From the NCBI GenBank assembly GCA_023512135.1, contig JAIMAG010000005.1, positions 115,435 to 179,434 on the forward strand: DNA of 64,000 bases, given 5' to 3'. Origin of the DNA: Terriglobia bacterium (GTDB lineage Bacteria > Acidobacteriota > Terriglobia > Acidiferrales > UBA7541). How positions within the stretch are numbered: the stretch's first letter is position 1; the number at the start of each line of letters is the position of its first letter. This document shows positions 26,833 through 34,497 of this stretch, one piece after another. The position numbers and the translations under genes were made by a program. Below the pieces are notes generated by a model. That model saw nothing but the letters and a program-made list of their open reading frames with translations, was not told the origin of the DNA and did not search any database.

Positions 26833-28086
26833 CTACGCAGACGGGCTGTGGCCGGCAGAGGTGGCGCGAACCGCTTCGACCGGCACCACGCGGCCGGCCG
26901 ACCAGCGATAGCGCTCGAGCTGCGTGGCCGCTACCGCGCGGCGCACCAGCTCTTCCACTTCGAGGGTGGCTTCGGCGGCGTCCAGCTCCTCGACCGAACA
27001 GTGCAGCGCCGGCACGCGCGGCAAAAACAGCGGGCAGCAGTCGTGGAACGGTTCCGCGGAGATGGCATACGTGCCGATCTGCCGCGCCACGCCCAGAATG
27101 TCCTGCTTGTCTTCGCCCAGCAGCGGACGAAACAGCGGCATCCGTGCCGCTGCGCCCACGGCCACCAGGTTGTGCAGCGTCTGGGAAGCCACCTGCGCCA
27201 GGCTGTCGCCGGTGACTAGGGCCAGGGCGCGGTCGCGCCGCGCCAGCCGCTCGGCGATCCGCAGCATCAGCCGGCGGTAGAGCAGCACCCGGTACCGCTC
27301 CGGCGCCGAACGCACGATTTCGCGCTGGACCGGCTCGAACGGCACCAGATAGAGCCGCGACGTGAATTGATACGGCGTCAGGTGCCGCACCAGCTCCCGC
27401 GCCACATGCAGCGAGGATTCCCCCGGGCGCGCCCCGGCACCGTAGAAGTGCACGAACGAAACATGCGCCCCCCGCTTCATCATTTTGTATGCCGCCACGG
27501 CGGAATCGAATCCTCCGGAAAGCAAACACAGGACGCGGCCGGCGGTATTCGCCGGCAGTCCGCCGGCGCCGGGAAGTTTCCGGGCATAGACCAGGGCCGC
27601 ATCGGAAGTGATTTCGATCCGGCAGGTCAACTCCGGCTCATCCAGATGGACGCGGACACTGCGACCGGACTCGGCGAGCCGGTCGAGCAGGTAGCGGCCG
27701 ACGCGCCGTTCCACTTCGTTGGCGCGCATCGGGAAGGACTTGTCACTGCGCTTGGCACGCACGGCGAAGGTAGCGAACGGCAGGTCGCACACTTCTTCCC
27801 AGGCTGCGCGGCAGATGGCCTCCAGGTCGCGGTCGGTGCTCCGCGCCAGCGCATAGTTGGCTACGCCGAAGACACGTGCCAGCCGCACCAGCGCCTGGTC
27901 GAGCGGCGCACCCTCTCCGAACTCGAGCAAGATGCGGTCGCTGGGCTGTCCGATCCGCCGGACTGGAATTCCTTCCAGTGCCTTGCGCAGCGCCACGATC
28001 AGCTTGCCGAGAAAAAACCGGCGGTTTCCGCCCTTCAACCACAGCTCGTGATAGTGCACCACGATGACCTGCCGGTTCGCAGGCAT
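26833..28086 (-). CDS. thiI: tRNA 4-thiouridine synthetase ThiI
   Basis: 417 residues from the ATG at 28086, behind GAGGGATTCCC. It has an N-terminal ferredoxin-like/THUMP region (IVVHYHELWLKGGNRRFFL to about 165) and a PP-loop ATPase with SGGFDS at 190-195. ThiI adenylates U8 of tRNA for sulfur transfer. The rhodanese domain with the sulfur-carrying Cys of E. coli ThiI is absent, as in many bacterial ThiI, so sulfur transfer must use another route and a role in thiamine thiazole synthesis is less likely. Confidence 0.93.
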   Translation of the reverse strand: MPANRQVIVVHYHELWLKGGNRRFFLGKLIVALRKALEGIPVRRIGQPSDRILLEFGEGAPLDQALVRLARVFGVANYALARSTDRDLEAICRAAWEEVCDLPFATFAVRAKRSDKSFPMRANEVERRVGRYLLDRLAESGRSVRVHLDEPELTCRIEITSDAALVYARKLPGAGGLPANTAGRVLCLLSGGFDSAVAAYKMMKRGAHVSFVHFYGAGARPGESSLHVARELVRHLTPYQFTSRLYLVPFEPVQREIVRSAPERYRVLLYRRLMLRIAERLARRDRALALVTGDSLAQVASQTLHNLVAVGAAARMPLFRPLLGEDKQDILGVARQIGTYAISAEPFHDCCPLFLPRVPALHCSVEELDAAEATLEVEELVRRAVAATQLERYRWSAGRVVPVEAVRATSAGHSPSA

Positions 28087-28263
28087 GGGAATCCCTCGAC
28101 GCAAGAGTCAATTCAGTATAGCACCCCGACTGCAAGACCGCTGCCCGCTGGACGCCTCCGCCCGTGCTGCGAAAAGGGCATTAACCTTTGCGCACATCGA
28201 GCTTGCGCCGCCGCCCGCCGGGGTTAGAATCCGCCCGAATTCCACAGAGCGCGCTCTCTCAGG

Positions 28264-28317
28264 CGACTCTGGGGGCTGAACCCGCATCCGATGAAATGAG
28301 GATGCGGACGTGAGTCG
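28264..28317 (+). promoter_or_regulatory. Structured 5' leader overlapping the L13e-like gene start
   Basis: An 8-bp perfect hairpin (CCGCATCC at 28282-28289 with GGATGCGG at 28300-28307, loop of 10 nt) is enclosed by an outer helix CGACTC (28264-28269) and GAGTCG (28312-28317). The outer helix contains part of the GTG codon at 28310. This could hide the start or bind a protein. It matches no riboswitch I recognise. Confidence 0.4.
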
Positions 28318-28597
28318 AAACACAACCATGTGGACCCGGCGCGAATGGCGGGAATATTTCGAGCGCATCCAGCGCGCTTCAGAACCTTTCCGTCCGCTGC
28401 GGCCGATGGCGCGGCTGGGCGGCGGACGCGTGGAGCCCGCGGCCGGGTTCAGTGTCCGCGAACTAGATGAGGCCGGCCTGAGCCTCGAGCAGGCTCAACT
28501 GCTCGACCTGCCCGTCGACGTCGGACGCGTCAGTGCCTACACCCCGAACGTCATTGCCCTGCGCGAGTTCGTTCGTCTGTCCCGCGGCCGTCCCTGA
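28310..28597 (+). CDS. Small protein with ribosomal-protein-L13e-like domain
   Basis: 95 residues from a GTG at 28310; an ATG at 28328 is the alternative. The C-terminal 60 residues (GRVEPAAGFSVRELDEAGL, then LPVDVGRVSAYTPNVIALR) line up with the archaeal/eukaryotic ribosomal protein L13e core (GFS-x-EL-x2-AG, VD-x-R-x, and NV-x2-L). In eukaryotes that protein is in the large subunit; L13e-like bacterial proteins are uncommon and uncharacterised. The N-terminal part (MWTRREWREYFERIQRA) is basic and helical. It may bind RNA or ribosomes. Similarity is by eye only. Confidence 0.6.
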   Translation: MSRNTTMWTRREWREYFERIQRASEPFRPLRPMARLGGGRVEPAAGFSVRELDEAGLSLEQAQLLDLPVDVGRVSAYTPNVIALREFVRLSRGRP

Positions 28598-28731
28598 AAC
28601 CATCGCTGCGCACCGCACAGCCAGCACACCCGGGGCGGCCCGACCGGCTCCGCCGACGAAAACTCTTGACAACCGCCGCTGGATTCGTTCCACCGTATCG
28701 CGAACCTGGAGACGCGCCGCGCCGGAAAATC

Positions 28732-28759
28732 TTGACGGGGCCGCCGGTTTCGGTACACT
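28732..28759 (+). promoter_or_regulatory. Sigma-70-type promoter
   Basis: TTGACG (28732-28737), 16-bp spacer, TACACT (28754-28759); transcription would begin near 28766, about 12 bp before the ATG at 28778. Confidence 0.6.
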
Positions 28760-28777
28760 GCGGTTTTCGGAGCCAAG

Positions 28778-29068
28778 ATGTCTACGCTCCCCATGACGAG
28801 CCCATTGCCGGATTCCGAGCGCGACCTGGAGTTCCCTCAGCGCGAGGCGGCGTTTTTCTACGGACTGTTCCTGCGCGGCTACTCGCTCGAACAGCTCCGG
28901 CGGGACATCGAAGTCCCCGCCGAAATCCTGGCCCGGTGGCACCGCGAAGCCGAACGCGAACCGGCCCAGCGTCCGGTGTTCGAGCGCATCGTCGACTACC
29001 GCCGGCGCGTGCTGGCCATTTTCGAAACCCTGGTCGGCAGCGACTCTCAACCGCAGCGACTGCAGTAA
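28778..29068 (+). CDS. Hypothetical 96-aa protein
   Basis: I do not recognise a family. The protein is charged and helical, with FPQREAAFFYGLFLRGYSLE and VPAEILARWHREAEREPAQR resembling a short helix-turn-helix-like segment (the spacing "YSLEQLRRDIEVPAEILARW" could be one), so a small DNA-binding role is possible. A good promoter lies directly upstream. Confidence 0.6.
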   Translation: MSTLPMTSPLPDSERDLEFPQREAAFFYGLFLRGYSLEQLRRDIEVPAEILARWHREAEREPAQRPVFERIVDYRRRVLAIFETLVGSDSQPQRLQ

Positions 29069-29131
29069 GTACTTTCTCCCTTCTTCGGCTTCTGCTAGGT
29101 TTGTCCCTCCGCGTGGATACTGGAGGTGAAG

Positions 29132-29470
29132 ATGGCACCCCTTGTGGTGGGCAAATCGCTCGCGCTGTTCCTGCTGGCCGCAGTGTGCGAAATCGGCGGC
29201 GGCTACCTGGTCTGGCAGTGGCTGCGCGGCGGGCGGACGGCGTGGTTGGCGGCGGCCGGAGCGGCGGTGCTGTTCGGCTACGGCATTGTGCATACCTTCC
29301 AGCCGGCTCACTTCGGCCGCGTCTACGCATCCTACGGCATTCTGTTCGTCCCGGTGGCGCTGCTGTGGGGTTGGTGGATGGACGGCCACCGGCCGGACCG
29401 CTTCGACCTGGCCGGTGCGGGCCTGTGCCTTGTTGGCGTGGCGGTGATGATGTACGTCCCGCGCGGCTAG
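29132..29470 (+). CDS. YnfA-family (UPF0060) small membrane protein
   Basis: 112 residues from the ATG at 29132, preceded by GGAGG at the proper distance; the GTG at 29126 is less likely. Four membrane helices fill the length, with motifs [38 protein letters not shown] and [10 protein letters not shown], matching the YnfA family (about 108 aa). These are SMR-like inner-membrane proteins; transport of small multidrug substrates has been suggested for some members. Confidence 0.9.
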   Translation: MAPLVVGKSLALFLLAAVCEIGGGYLVWQWLRGGRTAWLAAAGAAVLFGYGIVHTFQPAHFGRVYASYGILFVPVALLWGWWMDGHRPDRFDLAGAGLCLVGVAVMMYVPRG

Positions 29471-29485
29471 GCGCGGCCGGTCGCG

Positions 29486-29514
29486 TTGACAGTTTTTCGG
29501 CGCGCGACTAGACT
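29486..29514 (+). promoter_or_regulatory. tRNA-Asn promoter
   Basis: TTGACA (29486-29491), 17-bp spacer, TAGACT (29509-29514). It is 47 bp upstream of the tRNA gene. Confidence 0.75.
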
Positions 29515-29561
29515 CGATGAGTTCAGCACCGTGCCCCCGGTCAGCCGTGGGCGCCCGCAGC

Positions 29562-29636
29562 TCCCCGGTAGCTCAATGGTAGAGCATTCGGCTGTTAACC
29601 GAAGGGTTGCAGGTTCGAGTCCTGCCCGGGGAGCCA
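29562..29636 (+). tRNA. tRNA-Asn (GTT)
   Basis: A complete cloverleaf: acceptor TCCCCGG pairs with CCGGGGA, D arm GCTC...GAGC, anticodon arm TTCGG/CCGAA with loop CTGTTAA (anticodon GTT), T arm with GGTTCGAGTCC, and encoded CCA. It reads the AAC/AAU codons. Its last 68 bases plus two are repeated at 31469-31538, making it the likely integration target of the neighbouring element. Confidence 0.95.
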
Positions 29637-29638
29637 GT
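29569..29638 (+). repeat. attL-like copy of tRNA-Asn direct repeat
   Basis: This 70-bp segment, D loop to just past CCA, recurs at 31469-31538 with two mismatches, both in the anticodon loop. Placement at a tRNA 3' end is the usual target of tyrosine recombinases. Confidence 0.75.
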
Positions 29639-29907
29639 TTCTTCCAAAACTTACCGCGCTGCTGGATTGCTGCGTTTTTGCCATTGCTACCCCATTGCTA
29701 CTCGCCTTGATAAACGTGGGTAAACCTCGATAGACATTTTCTCCCATTGCTACCCCCATTGCTACCGCCTTCGCATAGCGACGCCGGGTGCTGGCTGAGC
29801 CTGCCACTTGCGTCGCGCCGGGCTGTCCAGAGCGGTTGCGCACGGGCACGAAACCCTTCTCCTGCCTTTCCGGACGGTTTCTGCCGAATCCGCGTGGGGC
29901 GAGAAGC
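29637..29907. other. Element edge: short repeats and possible integrase-tail remnant
   Basis: No intact gene. Four copies of the 10-mer CCATTGCTAC lie at 29681, 29692, 29744 and 29756. On the minus strand they read GVAM/VAMG repeats in a decayed frame. They may be arm-type recombinase sites near the att core, or the tail of a lost integrase gene; both are guesses. Confidence 0.35.
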
Positions 29908-31110
29908 CTAGGCGCGACGCAAACGCAGCATGAGGATTGTCCCTGCCAGAAAGAGAATGCCGGCTACGGTGAAGGCCAGGCTCGCGGAGTAGCGGCTCCA
30001 GAGAAAACCCACAAACAGGCTGGAGGCGAAGTCGCCGACGGCGTTGACCGCGGCCAAGGTTCCGAAGGCCATGCCGTGCTGTTGCGGAGGAACCAGCTCA
30101 GCGGCGAGAGAATCTTCGAGGGCTTCTTCCACACCGACGACAATTCCCGCCAGAACAAAGACAATGGCCAGCAGCGGCAGACTGGCCGGCTGCCACGCGA
30201 GCAGAACTGCCATCACCACCGCCAGCGCATAACCCGCCGCCAGCACGATTTTGCGATGGCGGACCCGGTCGGAAAGCCAGCCGCCGAGATAGGCAAAAGC
30301 CGCGTAGAAGATGTTGTGCAACAGGTACAGTCCCACCGCGAAGCTCGCCGCCACTGCCGGCCCGTGAGCTGGAGTTAGGGCCTGTGTCGCAAACAGAATC
30401 AGCAGCGTATGCGAGAAGTCGCCGAGTCCGAAGATGCCCACCGCAACAAGAAAAGTGCGGAAAGAGGCGGGCAGTTGCCGAACGCTGAACCAGAAGGAGC
30501 CGGAAGCAGGCCGGTGGTTCGGTTTCTCGCGAACCAGGAAGCCGAAAGTCAGCACGGCGGCAATTCCCGGCACTAACGTCCAGGCGAGAACATGCGCGTA
30601 GTTGTGCGAGGACCACTCCAGCAGCCACAGGGCAGTGACCGGAGCGACGACGGCTCCCAGCGTGTCCAGCATTCGCTCGAAGCCGAAGGCGCGCCCGTAC
30701 GCATCGGAGGAAACGCCCGCCGCCAGCAGGGCCTTGCGCCCCGGGGTCCGGATACCCCGGCCAAACCAGGCCGTGACTCGCGCAAGCAACACATGGACGG
30801 CGCTTGTCGCCAATGCCAGGGCACCGGTGGCGACGGTTGTCAGGACGTAGCCACTCAGGACGAGCGGTTTTCTGTGCTTCAGGCGGTCGGTATAGTGCCC
30901 GGCGGCAAGCTTGGAAAAGCTCGATACTCCGTCCGCCGTACCCTCGATGATCCCGAGCCACGCCGGCCCTGCGCCCAGCGACACCAGGAAAGCCGGCAAA
31001 ACTGTTGTCGCGATTTCGTGACTCCAATCACTGAACAGGCTGGTGAGCCCGACGCCCAGCGTGGTGCGGTTGAGCCAGGACGGCTTCCGAGCGGCAACTG
31101 TTTGGTTCAC
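29908..31110 (-). CDS. Major facilitator superfamily transporter
   Basis: 400 residues from a GTG at 31110 with AGGAG upstream (the open frame starts at 31158). Twelve membrane helices are expected; the MFS loop motif appears as GHYTDRLKHRKPLV (after helix 2) and again as GGWLSDRVRHRKIVL (after helix 8), marking the two six-helix halves. Substrate unknown. It is the only intact gene between the two tRNA-Asn copies, so it is probably acquired cargo. Confidence 0.85.
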   Translation of the reverse strand: MNQTVAARKPSWLNRTTLGVGLTSLFSDWSHEIATTVLPAFLVSLGAGPAWLGIIEGTADGVSSFSKLAAGHYTDRLKHRKPLVLSGYVLTTVATGALALATSAVHVLLARVTAWFGRGIRTPGRKALLAAGVSSDAYGRAFGFERMLDTLGAVVAPVTALWLLEWSSHNYAHVLAWTLVPGIAAVLTFGFLVREKPNHRPASGSFWFSVRQLPASFRTFLVAVGIFGLGDFSHTLLILFATQALTPAHGPAVAASFAVGLYLLHNIFYAAFAYLGGWLSDRVRHRKIVLAAGYALAVVMAVLLAWQPASLPLLAIVFVLAGIVVGVEEALEDSLAAELVPPQQHGMAFGTLAAVNAVGDFASSLFVGFLWSRYSASLAFTVAGILFLAGTILMLRLRRA

Positions 31111-31412
31111 GATTCTCGCTCCTGCGAGGCCTTTTGCAGTTGCCTCGCCTGGATGCACTCAATGGCCACCTTGCTTGCCTGGCGCACGCGAACAGTTCCT
31201 TGCAGGGCGGCACGCGTACGAGCCGGAAGCGCCTGCGAGTCTCCAATCGTGCCGAGGGCACCCAGCTGGCAAAGAAGCTCCAAGTGACCTGGTTTACCAT
31301 GCCAGCGGTCCGCTTCCTTCACGTAGATTGCCACACGCCGGATATTGCCTGAGCGCAGTTCACGCACTCCGCGCGAGCCGGAGCCTAAAAATCCCACGGA
31401 ATAGAGTAGCAC
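31111..31412 (-). pseudogene. Possible DUF190-family gene remnant
   Basis: In the frame covering 31107-31412 the segment RRVAIYVKEADRWHGKPGHL matches the start of DUF190 proteins (YxxExDRxHGKPL). The part expected next (GATVLRG) is not there and the rest of the frame does not resemble the family, so the gene seems broken. DUF190 genes often sit with fluoride (CrcB) or transport genes. Confidence 0.45.
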
Positions 31413-31468
31413 CGGCAGAGCGAACGGGACTGGGTTTGGGGTATGCCGAGGCCGCCACGGCTGGCCAG

Positions 31469-31538
31469 TAGCTCAATGGTAGAGCATTCGGCTGTCATCC
31501 GAAGGGTTGCAGGTTCGAGTCCTGCCCGGGGAGCCAGT
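31469..31538 (+). repeat. attR-like tRNA-Asn fragment (tRNA pseudogene)
   Basis: This is the second copy of the 70-bp tRNA repeat. Anticodon loop CTGTCAT instead of CTGTTAA would change the anticodon from GTT to GTC (Asp). The 5' acceptor (TGGCCAG) pairs with only about 4 of 7 bases of the 3' strand, so it is not a working tRNA. It fits a right-end att scar. Confidence 0.75.
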
Positions 31539-31554
31539 CTCACATAGCCGCAGT

Positions 31555-31993
31555 CGAGGTGGCTGGTGCCGTGGCGTCTTCTGCCTCCCCCGGGTCTGTG
31601 CCTGCTCACACTCGTAGTTGACTTCAATTGACCAGCAGGGTTACGTTAGCGCCCAAATTTGAACCGCATAGCGTTACATCCCGAACTCCGAAGGGAATTC
31701 CATTCGAGGTGACGCCACGTGCTCAACGATGCCGAGAAGGAAAATCTCCGCAAGCAACTGGAGGGTGAACTGGTGACGCCCGGTGACGCTGCATATGACG
31801 AAGCGCGCCGCATCTTTAACGTGATGATTGACCGCCACCCGGCAGCGATTGTGCGCTGTGCCGCCGCAAGCGACGTGGTCGCTGCCGTCCAATTTGCCCG
31901 CGAACACGACCTGCGGGTTTCCATCAAAGGCGCAGGACACAACGTGTCGGGTAACGCCATCTGCGACAACGGGGTGATGATCGACAACTCGCG
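31555..31993 (+). repeat. 439-bp direct repeat, left copy
   Basis: Matches 34460-34898 without visible difference (offset 2905 bp). It carries a piece of an accC-like 3' end at its left, then the upstream region and first 92 codons of an FAD-linked oxidase. Confidence 0.9.
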
Positions 31994-32015
31994 GCCGCCG
32001 AGCAAGCATCCCTGA
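31719..32015 (+). pseudogene. Truncated FAD-linked oxidase (5' copy)
   Basis: The first 91 or so residues are identical to those of the intact gene at 34624, including the FAD site GAGHNVSGN. After residue 92 the frame enters unrelated sequence and stops after eight codons. It holds only part of the FAD-binding domain and cannot be an active enzyme. It arose with the 439-bp repeat. Confidence 0.85.
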
Positions 32016-32101
32016 CAACTTGGTCGACAACCGGTGGGCGCTGAACGACCGGCGACTCGCAGCGGACGAAAGCACGATTTTCAACATGGGGAGGAAGGAA
32101 A

Positions 32102-32809
32102 ATGGAGGCCCCAAGATATGTGAAGCGGATCGCGTGCTTGGCGAACTCTAGAAAGCCTCCCTCTGGCCGCTGTGTGGCCGGACGTGAGATAATTTCAGAA
32201 GGGTTCGGCGCCTGGATTCGGCCGGTGAGTGCGCGTCCGACCCGTGAAGTTTCCGAAGAGGAGCGCTGCTATCAAAACGGGCAAGACGTCAAGATCCTCG
32301 ACATCATCGACATCCCGTTTATGCGCCACGAGCCCGAGCGTCACCAGCAAGAGAATCACGTCATCGACGCGAATTATTATTGGAAACTTGTTGGTCGTGT
32401 GACGTGGCGTGACATCCAGCGTGCGGTCGAAGATCCTGCTGGCCCGCTCTGGCTCAACGGGTACTCGAGTTCCAACGGGCTGAATGATCGAGTTCCAGAG
32501 GGCAACTTGAGTCGAATCGTTCGTTCCCTCTACCTCGTTCGGCCCCAAAATCTTCGCTTGCAGGTAACGTGTGAGGGTGGAGGTTCCAGACCGCCGCGGC
32601 GTCGGGTGCGGGCTGAGTTTCAGCTCTCCGGCCATTTCTATCGTCTCGTGGTTACGGATCCATGGATCGAGCAACGATTACTTTCTGATATTCAGGTGCA
32701 AGGGATCGGTGAGGCACTTGTGTGCGTCAGTCTCGGAGAGATATTCAACGACGGCTATGCCTACAAGCTCGTGGCCACCGTGATCACCCCTGACCGCGCA
32801 GATGCCTGA
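32102..32809 (+). CDS. DuOB (dual-OB-domain) protein of DUF488 operon
   Basis: 235 residues; ATG at 32102 behind GGGGAGGAAGG. The N-terminus [20 protein letters not shown] followed by [11 protein letters not shown] matches the dual OB-containing domain family (DuOB), which has two OB-like beta barrels and is found beside DUF488 genes. OB folds bind nucleic acids or nucleotides. The C-terminal half ([20 protein letters not shown]) would be the second barrel. It is the first gene of a tight three-gene operon (3 bp to the next gene). Function is not known; a role in nucleic-acid recognition in a conflict system is inferred. The family name is from memory. Confidence 0.7.
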   Translation: MEAPRYVKRIACLANSRKPPSGRCVAGREIISEGFGAWIRPVSARPTREVSEEERCYQNGQDVKILDIIDIPFMRHEPERHQQENHVIDANYYWKLVGRVTWRDIQRAVEDPAGPLWLNGYSSSNGLNDRVPEGNLSRIVRSLYLVRPQNLRLQVTCEGGGSRPPRRRVRAEFQLSGHFYRLVVTDPWIEQRLLSDIQVQGIGEALVCVSLGEIFNDGYAYKLVATVITPDRADA

Positions 32810-32812
32810 ATC

Positions 32813-33433
32813 ATGAGTGACGTGGTCTACACAATCGGACATTCGACGCACACTGTCGAAAAGTTCATCGAGCTGCTGCGCCAGTACGGCGTCACCGCGG
32901 TGGCCGACGTGCGTTCGCGGCCGTACAGCCGGATGAACCCCCAGTTCAATCGGGAGGCGATCTGCTCGCGCTTGAAGGAAGCCGGGATCGCCTACGTGTT
33001 CCTCGGCCGTGCGCTTGGAGCGCGCCCCGAGGATCGATCCTGTTACGAGAGCGGAAAGGTCCAGTTCGACTGCTTGGCACGGACGCCCCAGTTTGCAGCT
33101 GGGCTGGAACGTATCCTTCGCGGCATGAAAAAGCACGTGATTGCGCTCATGTGTGCCGAAAAGGACCCGCTGACCTGCCATCGCGCGATCCTGATATGCC
33201 GGCACTTGGCCAAGCGCGGAGTCAGGATCGCGCATATTCTTGAAGATGGGCGTCTTGAGAGTCATGATGATGCGAGTTCGCGTCTTCTCCGAGAAGAGGG
33301 ACTCTCGGAACACGACCTGTTTCGCACGCGCAAGGAACTGCTCGACGAGGCCTATATGCGACGGGGCCAGCAGATCGCGTATGTGGAAGTCGAAACGGCA
33401 GAGGAACAGAAGACCCGAGGAGTCGGACGGTGA
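32813..33433 (+). CDS. DUF488 protein (first)
   Basis: 206 residues. YTIGHSTHTVEKFIELL, VADVRSRPYSRMNPQFN, FLGRALGARPED and MCAEKDPLTCHRAILI are the hallmark DUF488 segments; the paired C-x7-C with HR near residue 122 is the likely active or metal site. The C-terminal extension (about 150-206) carries RREEGLSEHDLF-like charged sequence. It begins 3 bp after the DuOB stop and overlaps the next DUF488 gene by 4 bp. The biochemical activity of the family is not established. Confidence 0.85.
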   Translation: MSDVVYTIGHSTHTVEKFIELLRQYGVTAVADVRSRPYSRMNPQFNREAICSRLKEAGIAYVFLGRALGARPEDRSCYESGKVQFDCLARTPQFAAGLERILRGMKKHVIALMCAEKDPLTCHRAILICRHLAKRGVRIAHILEDGRLESHDDASSRLLREEGLSEHDLFRTRKELLDEAYMRRGQQIAYVEVETAEEQKTRGVGR

Positions 33434-33864
33434 AACTTTATACGATCGGGTTCACGAAGACAACCGCTGAGTCGTTTTTTACGCGGCTCGCGAAAGCCGG
33501 CGTGAAGAAGGTCATTGACGTGCGCCTGAACAACGTCTCTCAACTTTCGGGGTTCGCGAAGAAGGAGGATCTGCGGTACTTCCTCAAAGCAATCTGCAAC
33601 ATTGAATACGAGCACAGACCGGAGCTGGCTCCGACGCAGGAGATGCTCAATGAATATAAAAAGCGCCGGGGAAAATGGACTACCTACGAAAAACGGTTCC
33701 TCAAACTCATGGCCGAACGGAAGATCGAAAAAACTATAGAGCCTTCTGATTTGGATCAGACCTGCCTGCTATGCAGCGAGGCCAAGGCCGATCACTGCCA
33801 CCGCCGGCTTGCGGCCGAATACCTCAAAAAAAAGTGGGGCGATTTAGAGATTGTTCATCTATAA
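33430..33864 (+). CDS. DUF488 protein (second)
   Basis: 144 residues from a GTG that overlaps the preceding stop (GTGA). It has the shorter DUF488 form: LYTIGFTKTTAESFFTRLAK, KVIDVRLNNVSQLSGFAKK and CLLCSEAKADHCHRRLAAEY, whose C-x2-C and CHR mirror the first protein. Two different DUF488 paralogues in one operon with DuOB suggests that they work as a pair or on successive steps. Confidence 0.85.
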   Translation: MKLYTIGFTKTTAESFFTRLAKAGVKKVIDVRLNNVSQLSGFAKKEDLRYFLKAICNIEYEHRPELAPTQEMLNEYKKRRGKWTTYEKRFLKLMAERKIEKTIEPSDLDQTCLLCSEAKADHCHRRLAAEYLKKKWGDLEIVHL

Positions 33865-33898
33865 GAAATTGGGAGCTGCAGCATTTTGGTAGAGAGGA

Positions 33899-34160
33899 AT
33901 GCCCTTGAGCACACGCACCCTTCACCCATGGACTGATCTCGTAAGGCTGCATACCGATGTCGAGGGAGTTCGCTCACAAAGGCCGTCTTCACCATCGACC
34001 TCGGAACTATCGCAGCGGGCATCCCAACGTCCTCGTCGTGAACCGGAACCCGGAAGCCTTCTTCCGGGCAAAGTACCTGACAGCCGATCTGCAAAGCTCA
34101 TCGAGGAGGTGCTGGCGGCGCGGGGTTTTCCTAGCTTTCGGGATTTGCTCGGAAGTTGAT
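33899..34160 (+). pseudogene. Decayed N-terminus of DUF499-type ATPase
   Basis: Pieces of a single protein appear in different frames: HPWTDLVRLHTDVEGV, then in another frame AVFTIDLGTIAAG, then HPNVLVVNRNPEAFFRAKYL and LIEEVLAARGFPSF. Together they follow the start of DUF499 ATPases (PW-x-x-V...FA-x-x-L...P-x-x-FF-x-x-TYLT-x-x-L). At least two frameshifts and no downstream domain remain. DUF499 proteins belong to anti-phage islands with methylases and helicases, so this marks a lost defence module next to the DUF488 operon. Confidence 0.5.
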
Positions 34161-34321
34161 GGGAGGAGACCTCTTTACCATCGGGGAAGCCGGGGATTAC
34201 GAATGCGGCGCAGATGAGCACCCTTTGCGGCCGGGCAGGTAGCGGGGGACGGTCTCGATGCAGTCGCCGGCGGCGCAAATATCCTGAATTGCCGCTTGCA
34301 GGTACTTGTTCACCGGGATCC

Positions 34322-34497
34322 GACTCTTCCGCCAAGTTTGACGTCAGTTTCTTCCAGACCAAAGTCTGCCGTGGTTGCGGGGAATCGACGTATCCGAAGG
34401 AGCCTTCAGTCTCGCGGGTCGCGGCGCAGCAATTCGCTGCGGCCTTCGAGCTTCCAGGGCGAGGTGGCTGGTGCCGTGGCGTCTTCTGCCTCCCCCG
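34322..34497 (-). pseudogene. Fragment of an accC 3' end (inverted copy)
   Basis: The minus strand reads EAEDATAPATSPWKLEGRSE then LLRRDPRD and a stop, nearly the C-terminus of the biotin carboxylase at 49421-50959, with an internal in-frame deletion of about 75 bp. Similarity continues past the stop to GGCGGAAGAG, matching about 50960-51044. An in-frame TGA closes it upstream. From 34161 to 34321 I see no gene. Confidence 0.75.

Noticed and set aside
28264..28317. Hammerhead-type ribozyme or known riboswitch in the L13e-like leader
   Set aside because: GAUGA and GAAAC bases occur but not in the order or helix context of a hammerhead core; no known aptamer consensus was recognised.
29681..29765. 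Four CCATTGCTAC copies as a CRISPR array
   Set aside because: Repeat units are only 10 bp and the spacing is irregular (1, 42 and 2 bp between copies); no cas genes are near.
31462..31536. Second tRNA as a working tRNA-Asp
   Set aside because: The acceptor stem pairs in only about 4 of 7 positions; the copy starts in the D loop and is better explained as an att scar.
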